Below are positions 58,427 to 64,000 of a stretch of 64,000 nt of DNA, piece after piece. The stretch spans positions 72,501 to 136,500 of the forward strand of contig JAUJYZ010000691.1 of assembly GCA_033675265.1 (NCBI GenBank). Direction: 5' to 3'. The notes beneath the pieces were generated by a model. It was given only the letters and a program-made list of their open reading frames with translations, was not told the origin of the DNA and did not search any database. How positions within the stretch are numbered: the first letter of the stretch is position 1; the number at the start of each line of letters is the position of its first letter. A program made the position numbers and the translations under genes. The stretch is from Actinostola sp. cb2023. Taxonomy: Eukaryota > Cnidaria > Anthozoa > Actiniaria > Actinostolidae.

Positions 58427-58444
58427 ATCCGGCTCGAAGGACCA
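58427..58444 (-). promoter_or_regulatory. primer-binding site of the BEL element
   Basis: TGGTCCTTCGAGCCGGAT starts at the base after the 5' LTR and opens with TGG, complementary to a tRNA CCA end. The tRNA species is not assigned. Confidence 0.8.
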
Positions 58445-58652
58445 TGTGAGGGTTTTCCTCTTCTAGATTATTAGGCTCGTACTCTGTGTAACTTGTTTAA
58501 TGGTTCGACTCAAATGATTTTCTACAGATTCAGCTCAATTCAACGTTCTCTCTCTCTCGCACTCTCTCGCAAGTGTGCTCTCGCTCATACGTGCTCGCCT
58601 TTCACGTGCTTCAGTGATCACGTGATCACACAATGTCTCACAATGTCTCACA
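58445..58652 (-). repeat. 5' LTR of the BEL/Pao element
   Basis: 208 bp, TGTGAG...CTCACA, followed by the target duplication CTCCT. Confidence 0.95.
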
Positions 58653-58760
58653 CTCCTGAATGCGAGGCTAAGTTCAATTTTATGTATTTTTAAGATTGGT
58701 CAATTGCCTCTACTCTGTCAAAGGTCCCGATGATTGTTATATGAGGGACACTGAGAACTC

Positions 58761-59392
58761 ATGTACAGTCATGAGAGACGATAGATAGAGAGTAACTGGA
58801 AATGTTTCCAGTAACTGGAGACAAAGATTTCCAGTTGCTGGACAAATTTCCAGTTACTCTCGCCAGTACTTTCCGGGGTATCCAGGTCCATCATGTGACC
58901 AAATTGAGGGCACCTGGTTGGCTGGTTACCTCATGAATAATTAATGAGTACGAGAAGTTCTATTCATAGTGAAATTAAGTGATGTATAGCAACTATAAGC
59001 TTGGATTTATTGTTTGAGGACATCAGCTGTATCCTCCAACATGGCGCCGCTATACATGTACAAACACACTGGAATATTTGGAAACGTCGTTCCCCCATAG
59101 CTCGGTAAAGAAATGCTCCAGTATACTCCAAAATTTGGCCCAGAGGTGTTATTTTGATAGCTCTACAAGCTCATAAGCGTTTTATTTTATTTGGCAAAGG
59201 AAATAATATTTCGAAATCTAAGAACAGCCAAATACCACCTGCATGGTTGCAAACGAAGAACGTGGGTATTTGAACTACATTTTAGAAATTAGAATGGGAA
59301 TCTGTTGAATCCGTTAACTTAAGCTTATAGGTCACAGTTCTTTCATTATATTTATACATCATGTCACCAACAGGTCTGGTGAGCAGCAAACT
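58761..59392. other. no gene seen
   Basis: A small inverted repeat (agagtaactggaaat / tttccagttactct) at about 58788-58862. The rest has no recognised content. Confidence 0.5.
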
Positions 59393-59429
59393 TAGTATAA
59401 TTTTCAAACACAAGATGATAATTTTCAAA

Positions 59430-59469
59430 GAATACATGTTTCGACAGTGCTTCTGCCATCCTCAGTTGT
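59430..59469 (-). ncRNA. hammerhead-like motif, left arm (degenerate)
   Basis: Minus strand CTGAGGA, stem II TGGCAG...CTGTC with one mismatch, GAA, palindrome ACATGT, then A. Stem I does not pair well, so probably inactive. Confidence 0.45.
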
Positions 59470-59592
59470 GCAGGATTACGATAAGGTCTGGTTACAAGAT
59501 AAACAACACTTGGTTAGGATTTCATGATGATATCAAAAAACGTCAACTAACCAATAAATATTGTCGTAGTTAACATAGACATCAAATCGGCT

Positions 59593-59916
59593 TTTTCCAG
59601 CTTTAAAATCAGCAGAATGTTCAGTGTGAAAGACCCTTTCCCTAAGGAGCTCCGGCCGCATATTATATACAAATTTAGTCAGTTGTGGTAACTGTAATTT
59701 TGTTACTTACATACATGTAGGTGAGACATCGCGTCATCTATGTACATGTACGTGCACCCGTGAACATCTCCTTACCGACAAGGGAATGAATAAGTTAGTA
59801 TAATTGACTCCGCCTCTTCCAAATTCCAACTTAAAATTAAGGCCATGTATATCAAATGGGAAAACCCCATCCTTAATCACCAAATGTATCATGTTAATTT
59901 ATCTTTACCTGTTTAG
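59593..59916 (+). pseudogene. GIY-YIG endonuclease end of a Penelope-like element
   Basis: Readable pieces in order: KISRMFSVKDPFPKELRPHI and IIYKF (to about 59682), a +1 shift, then the endonuclease block from 59684 with CGNC, YIHVGETSRHL and TREHL (GIY-YIG signature and its downstream Arg/His). A last piece, LKIKAMYIKWENPIL then NHVNLSL-like, ends at TAG 59914-59916. These are the typical final segments of GIY-YIG Penelope-like proteins, which nick the target DNA. At least two frameshifts. Confidence 0.75.
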
Positions 59917-59984
59917 CTTACACATTCCACACTTTCTGTTGTTCCAAAACCTATATATATAACCAGACCTTATCATAATCCTGT

Positions 59985-60025
59985 ACAACTGAGGATGGCA
60001 GAAGCTCTGCCGAAACATGTCTTGT
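59985..60025 (+). ncRNA. hammerhead-ribozyme-like motif, right arm
   Basis: ACAA 59985-59988, CTGAGGA 59989-59995, stem II GGCAG/CTGCC around aagct, GAA, palindromic stem III ACATGT 60015-60020, C 60021, TTGT 60022-60025. ACAA pairs with TTGT as stem I. All core bases are in place. It lies 70 bp after the polyprotein stop, where Penelope-like elements carry their hammerhead. Confidence 0.6.
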
Positions 60026-60062
60026 TCTTTGAAAATTGTCATCTTGTATATGATGTACCTTG

Positions 60063-61589
60063 ATTAGGGGTTTATTGTAACTAAATCTCCACCAGTGCAG
60101 AATGTAGGAGTAGAGAGGCTGTGGTAACTCTAGTCTTGTGTCAATAACAAGACTATAGGATATCAGATGAGAACCATCTTTAGTGAAACCCAAAATAACA
60201 TGACTGTAATAACAAAATAATGTACTTTAGTAACAAGCTACAAGACATAAAGTAACACAATTTAAGCCATCATAACACTATTCTAGAGTAACCGTTGGTG
60301 GTATTTAACTCTCACTGAGAATATACATTATGTCGTTAGACAGTACATTATGTGGTGAAATCACCCTGTAAACCTTAAGGATAGAGGTATATACTCACTC
60401 GAAAATGGCACTCGAAGGTACGATTGCAGAAAATGTTTGAAACAAAGTGTCAGAGAATTGTGAGTTGACAAACCAGGGGAAAATTTCAAAAAACACAGAA
60501 GCTAACGGCTTAAGGTGACTGACTACTAAAGCACAAAGTAATTAGAAAACTTCAAATTGAAACTTTTTTTGCATAAAATTTAATGCTGATTCCAAATATG
60601 TAAAGAAAAATGAGGTGTCCCGAGCTTGTTTTCGAGATATTCAAGCCTGGACATTTGCATCTTCACAAGTTTTCGAAAAAAAATGGCGGAAAGCAACTCT
60701 CGTAGAAAATAATTCATAACGTGAAAAATAATAAAGCTATTGAAGTAAGTTTTACAGAAATCCTAACCAGGATACTACTTTCCAGAAATAATCACAAATA
60801 CATGGAGTAATCGTGAAAATTCGGCCAAAATTCAGAGTTTTGTTCTGCCCTTCAACGGGAATTCATTCTCAAAAACGAACACTAAAAACGTACGCAACGC
60901 TTTTTTTATGTGTTCTAGTAATTACGTTTTTCTTAAACTTTGCCAAAAGTTTGATTTTCACCTGTTGATTCTGGAAATCCAAAGAAAAATGTAGGGTCCC
61001 GCGCAAAATTTGGGGTTATTGCCGCTTTTAGCCAGTTCAGTAGCATCATCCACCATTTCATTTCCGGTTTCTTCTGGGGGACTGATGCATCATGGTAATG
61101 AAAATTAAAACCTTATCTTTGATTGGTTTATATTCTGTCCAATGAGAACAGCTGTAATATAAAACATGTTTGCTGCAGGATCAGGACATTTTGGAATGTT
61201 GGAATTATTTAGCTCTACCACACACTGGATTTCCTCAAGATATGATGCATTTCTGTTGCATAGAACTTTCCGATTCTACCGTTTGGTTAATGAATAAACT
61301 CATTTGCGATTATGGGTCCGATCATGTTTTGATTGAGTGCCTTTGGCTTCGCGTAGCTATAGCCTGAAGATGGACTTGATGACCTGCAAGGTAAGCTTTT
61401 AGAATGAAAAATATGACTACAGTTGTGAGATGTAAGCTCATATTGTGGTGTAATTATTTTATTGATCGCCGTGATTATATTCATTCAAGTTATATACATG
61501 CTGGTAATATTATTAATACTGTACACTGTACACTGTGAATTAATTACAGGTAATTACAAATAAGTTTATATTCTATAAGCCATAAGGTT
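60063..61589. other. no gene supported
   Basis: 61170-61367 is a 65-codon open frame behind an acceptor-like tttgctgcag (DQDILECWNYLALPH...). It could be an exon, but matches no family I know. The rest shows nothing recognisable. Confidence 0.4.
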
Positions 61590-61665
61590 TATACACCTAT
61601 TTCAAAAAAGGTTGTCAGAGAGAAAGCCAAAGGCGATAGGAGAATGGTCATTCTAAGACCAGATG
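61590..61665 (+). repeat. inverted copy of a transposase exon fragment
   Basis: cctatttcaaaaaaggttgt...gaatggtcattc on the plus strand mirrors the minus-strand exon at about 61800-61860; it still reads TYFKKGCQRES before a stop. A partial inverted duplicate of the Mutator-like gene's 3' end. Confidence 0.7.
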
Positions 61666-61710
61666 GAACTATAGATGTGTATGTATATGCAAATAACCTG
61701 ACAATTTAGT

Positions 61711-63720
61711 TCATAAAGCTTTCAGCACTTTGTAAGTAATTATTACGAAACCATAATAGAATAATTTAAACTGACCAGCAGTCAACTTTGGTCTTTGAAT
61801 GAGCATTCTCCTATATCTCCTTTCTCTAAGACAACCTTTTTTGAAATAGGTATATTCCAGTGAGGCAAGTTTGTCAGCTTGTGCTTTGTACTTTGAAAAG
61901 ATGTCTTTTAAGCTCTGCTGCAGATTTGGGTCATTAAGTGGCTTACCAAAAGGCAAGGATGAGAATTTACAGGACTTCTCTCTATGTCTACACCATGAAC
62001 TTGAACACATTGAATGGTCATCAAAAGGATGTCTGTACAGAGCTTCCAGATCTTTAACTATGGCTGTTGGATTTCCAGAATTTTGTTTACACATATAGGT
62101 GAATAGCTTCTGTAAGTATTTGATTGTCTTTACTGAAACTTTGTGTTTTTGTTTCAAAGAGAACAATTGATTACCAAGAATTTTCTTTATGTGATTGCTA
62201 TCAGACTTTTTCTTGATATCTTTACTGACTTCTTTGTTTACTCTTGAGATGATTGCTGAATCTTCATCCCCAACTAATGTCTTCAGTGGTACTTTACTGT
62301 CATTGTTGATTTGCTTCACCATAGATACTACCATGTCTGCTTCCATTGCTTTGGCTGAACCACTCCAATTTTTTCTACATGAATGCTCCTTTGCTTGGAT
62401 TCCTTTTTTCCCTGCACTTTCACATACTCTACAAGATTTTATCCTTGTCTCATAACCAATAATCTTTCCAGTTTCAGCTCCAACTACAGTGGCATGACCT
62501 TTCAACAAGAGAGTATTATTAATTGTCGCACCAGCTTACCTGTTTGACTTTACAGGTAGTTTAGCTCATCAAGAGTATGCAGAGGGTATGTGGGATCATC
62601 ATAACTTTGACCAGACACACCTCTCTGCCTTGACTAGCCAATAAAATTATTTAAAAGTTTGTTTTGGAGATTGACTTATTTGTCACATGATTTTTTTTTT
62701 GCTCACCAGACAAACTGCTGTATGAATGTCCACTACCTCTGCTTTGCCATCCAGCATCCACACATCCAGTGATAGAACATGATCCATGTCCATCATCCCT
62801 GATATGTACATTTTGCATAAATGTGCATAATATTAATTGGACATAAATTAATTGATATCTACAATGTATATATATTTAGCAATAGACCTCTTTTGCAAAT
62901 TGCCCATTTCAAACCATGTGATGTAAACATTATATTCTCTGGAGAATTGTTCCTTTATATTTCTGAAATTTATTCGTTCATATTGAAAGGACTAATTCTC
63001 CAGAGAACACCATGTTTACATCACATGGTTTGAAATGGGCAATTTACATACGAAGCTAAAGAGGTCTATTAGACTACTTCATGTATCTATGAGTCAATAG
63101 TCAACGAGGCGTGTACCATCGAGTTGACTATTTGAACTCATGGAAAACGACAACGAGTAGTCTAATTGTTTTAGTATACTTCCTTCGATATTGATATTCA
63201 CTTTGTTTTTGTTCAAAACACTGTTTTTTTCGCTACTCACTATCTATCACTCCATGGATAGTAAGTATGTTAGCCAATCAGATTGCAGGATTCGTGATAG
63301 TATGCTAGTTGGTTTAAATTTCTACTAAATATAAATAGAGTACAAATGCTAAAAGCATGCAACATAAATAGTAATAAATAATGCTATTTTATGCAAATTT
63401 ATGCTATTGTTTTTTATTGTTTAATTAGTGCTGTTTAGTTCTAAATAGTGTAAAGTATTGCATGCTTTTAGTGTTTGTTCTCTAAATATATCTCTCTGAA
63501 TGTATTATTTCAGAATTTAGTTTTCAATGCTCTTACTTAGATATTGTAGCTTGAATTTCCTCTTCCAGTGCTTGTTTCACAGATTTCTGAGTTACTTTTT
63601 CTATTGCCTTTCCTATTTCCCTTTCTCTTGCCTTCAAGGTTGTTTTTGTAATTGAAGGTAAATTCATTGTAGTGAGTAGATTATTGAGCTGGGTTTCACC
63701 AATACCAGTATGTATCATTC
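61711..63720 (-). CDS. Mutator-like transposase gene, three exons, 5' end outside the window
   Basis: Exons 63537-63720, 62707-62798 and 61711-62498, all GT-AG with matching phases. The first visible exon reads GIGETQLNNLLTTMNLPSI and REREIGKAIEKV. The second has GCVDAGWQSRGSGHSYSSL, carrying a candidate catalytic aspartate. The third has ATVVGAETGKIIGYE, CRVCE, the NWSGSAKAMEADM block, LVGDEDSAI (second aspartate) and SNHIKKILGNQLF, then HPFDDHSMC and WC. It ends at TGA 61711-61713. This order is that of the Mutator-like transposase domain found in many invertebrate proteins, which cuts and rejoins element ends. No lesion is visible in the 354 codons seen. Earlier exons must lie right of 64000. 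Introns are filled by MITEs. Confidence 0.8.
62880..63068. mobile_element. ~190-bp MITE in the Mutator-like gene intron
   Basis: aatagacctctttt and gcccatttcaaaccatgtga are mirrored by tcacatggtttgaaatgggc and aaagaggtctatt; inner stem ctctggagaat/attctccagag. Confidence 0.85.
63069..63485. mobile_element. two further small palindromic MITEs
   Basis: About 63070-63170 (attagactact / agtagtctaat; gtcaactcga-type inner palindrome) and 63340-63480 (tgctaaaagcatgcaa / ttgcatgcttttag). Non-coding. Confidence 0.6.
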
Positions 63721-64000
63721 CTATAATTACAATGTACATGTAAATTAGACATATACAATGTAAAATATAATTTACATAAAATTAGTGGTAAGTTAATGTG
63801 TATGTGGTGTATGTATAATTATTATTATTTGCTCAAAATTGCTTCTGCAAGGCTGCATGAGTATTTGAAGTGAAATCAAAATACATGGGTGAAGTTTTCA
63901 TGCCTATTTGGTAGTCTATTTTACTAGATGTATCAACAATCAGATACGTATATCAGTGTAGGTTTTCGTTTTGACATAGTTTTCATGCCACTCCTAGTCA

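Larger units (their letters stand above)
52495..58652 (-). mobile_element. BEL/Pao-type LTR retrotransposon, minus orientation, damaged
   Basis: 6.2 kb, flanked by a 5-bp duplication CTCCT (52490-52494 and 58653-58657). Order on the minus strand: LTR, primer-binding site, gag with zinc knuckles, aspartic protease, reverse transcriptase, RNase H, integrase, DUF5641-like end, purine tract, LTR. This gene order (integrase last) and the DUF1759/DUF1758-like segments mark BEL/Pao. The LTRs differ by about three substitutions and a 10-bp indel, so the insertion is fairly recent. At least two frameshifts (near 56220 and 53530) and a MITE in RNase H mean this copy cannot make a complete polyprotein. 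Confidence 0.92.
51295..58760. mobile_element. foldback element split by later insertions
   Basis: 51360-51500 is mirrored at 51995-52125 (catgtgggat / atcccacatg, gactctgcgcatgag / ctcatgcgcagagtc). The outermost 51297-51350 (gtgtccctcatataacaatc, acctttgacagagta) is mirrored only at 58712-58760. The right arm was therefore opened by 6.6 kb of insertions: the palindromic MITE at 52140 and the BEL/Pao element. Confidence 0.75.
59393..60062 (+). mobile_element. Penelope-like element 3' fragment with inverted terminal arms
   Basis: 59393-59515 is mirrored at 59946-60060 (ataaccagaccttat, ctgaggatggcagaag). Between them lies the C-terminal end of a Penelope-like polyprotein. Both arms carry a hammerhead-like motif. 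The reverse transcriptase is absent, a 5'-truncated copy. Confidence 0.75.

Noticed and set aside
61361..61392. CTGAAGATGG near 61362 as a hammerhead
   Set aside because: No GAAA core segment or stem II follows.

Overview
The window looks like accessory, repeat-packed nuclear DNA of a marine invertebrate, most likely an anthozoan cnidarian such as a coral or sea anemone. Reasons: spliced GT-AG genes, an intronless RING-NHL gene, a BEL/Pao LTR retrotransposon, Penelope-like elements with GIY-YIG and hammerhead motifs, KDZ-like and Mutator-like transposase exons, and dozens of palindromic MITEs. The species call is inference. I saw no rRNA, tRNA, CRISPR array or bacterial operon. The only host-type gene I can support is the RING-NHL gene at 290-1993 (-).

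Layout. 1-3.2 kb: RING-NHL gene and a 3 x 123 bp tandem repeat. 3.9-16.2 kb: nested inverted-repeat (foldback) elements and MITEs without recognisable genes. 16.6-26.2 kb: an irregular tandem repeat interrupted by an 8.9-kb DNA transposon (17274-26164) with 161-162 bp terminal inverted repeats and a 9-bp target duplication. It carries two convergent genes: a RecQ-type helicase (+) and an apparently intact six-exon transposase-like gene (-) with an N-terminal zinc finger and a DUF6589-like C-terminal half. 26.2-37 kb: palindromic MITEs, a 2.2-kb TTG/TTA microsatellite and a Penelope-type inverted remnant. 37.4-40.4 kb: a near-identical 512-bp inverted repeat and exons of a KDZ-like gene. 41-43.4 kb: poly-G, (TAA)n and a 70-bp satellite. 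45.5-48.8 kb: a stack of nested transposons, two carrying N-terminal fragments of RecQ-like helicases just inside their inverted repeats. 49.1-51.0 kb: a 1.87-kb TTAA-flanked foldback element. 51.3-58.8 kb: another foldback element split by a MITE and a BEL/Pao retrotransposon (52495-58652). 59.4-60.06 kb: a Penelope-like 3' fragment. 61.7-63.7 kb: three exons of a Mutator-like transposase gene that runs off the right edge.

The main result is the helicase transposon. Two empty copies of its target repeat lie in the same window, so its borders and target duplication can be read almost to the base. A second helicase-bearing element (45659-47082) also has a 9-bp duplication, and a gene-less element at 4178-4979 has related TAxCCTGC-type ends and a 9-bp duplication too. 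Together they suggest a family of DNA transposons that pairs a RecQ-like helicase with a zinc-finger/DUF6589-type transposase. The second theme is hammerhead-ribozyme-like motifs in inverted pairs inside Penelope-type remnants.
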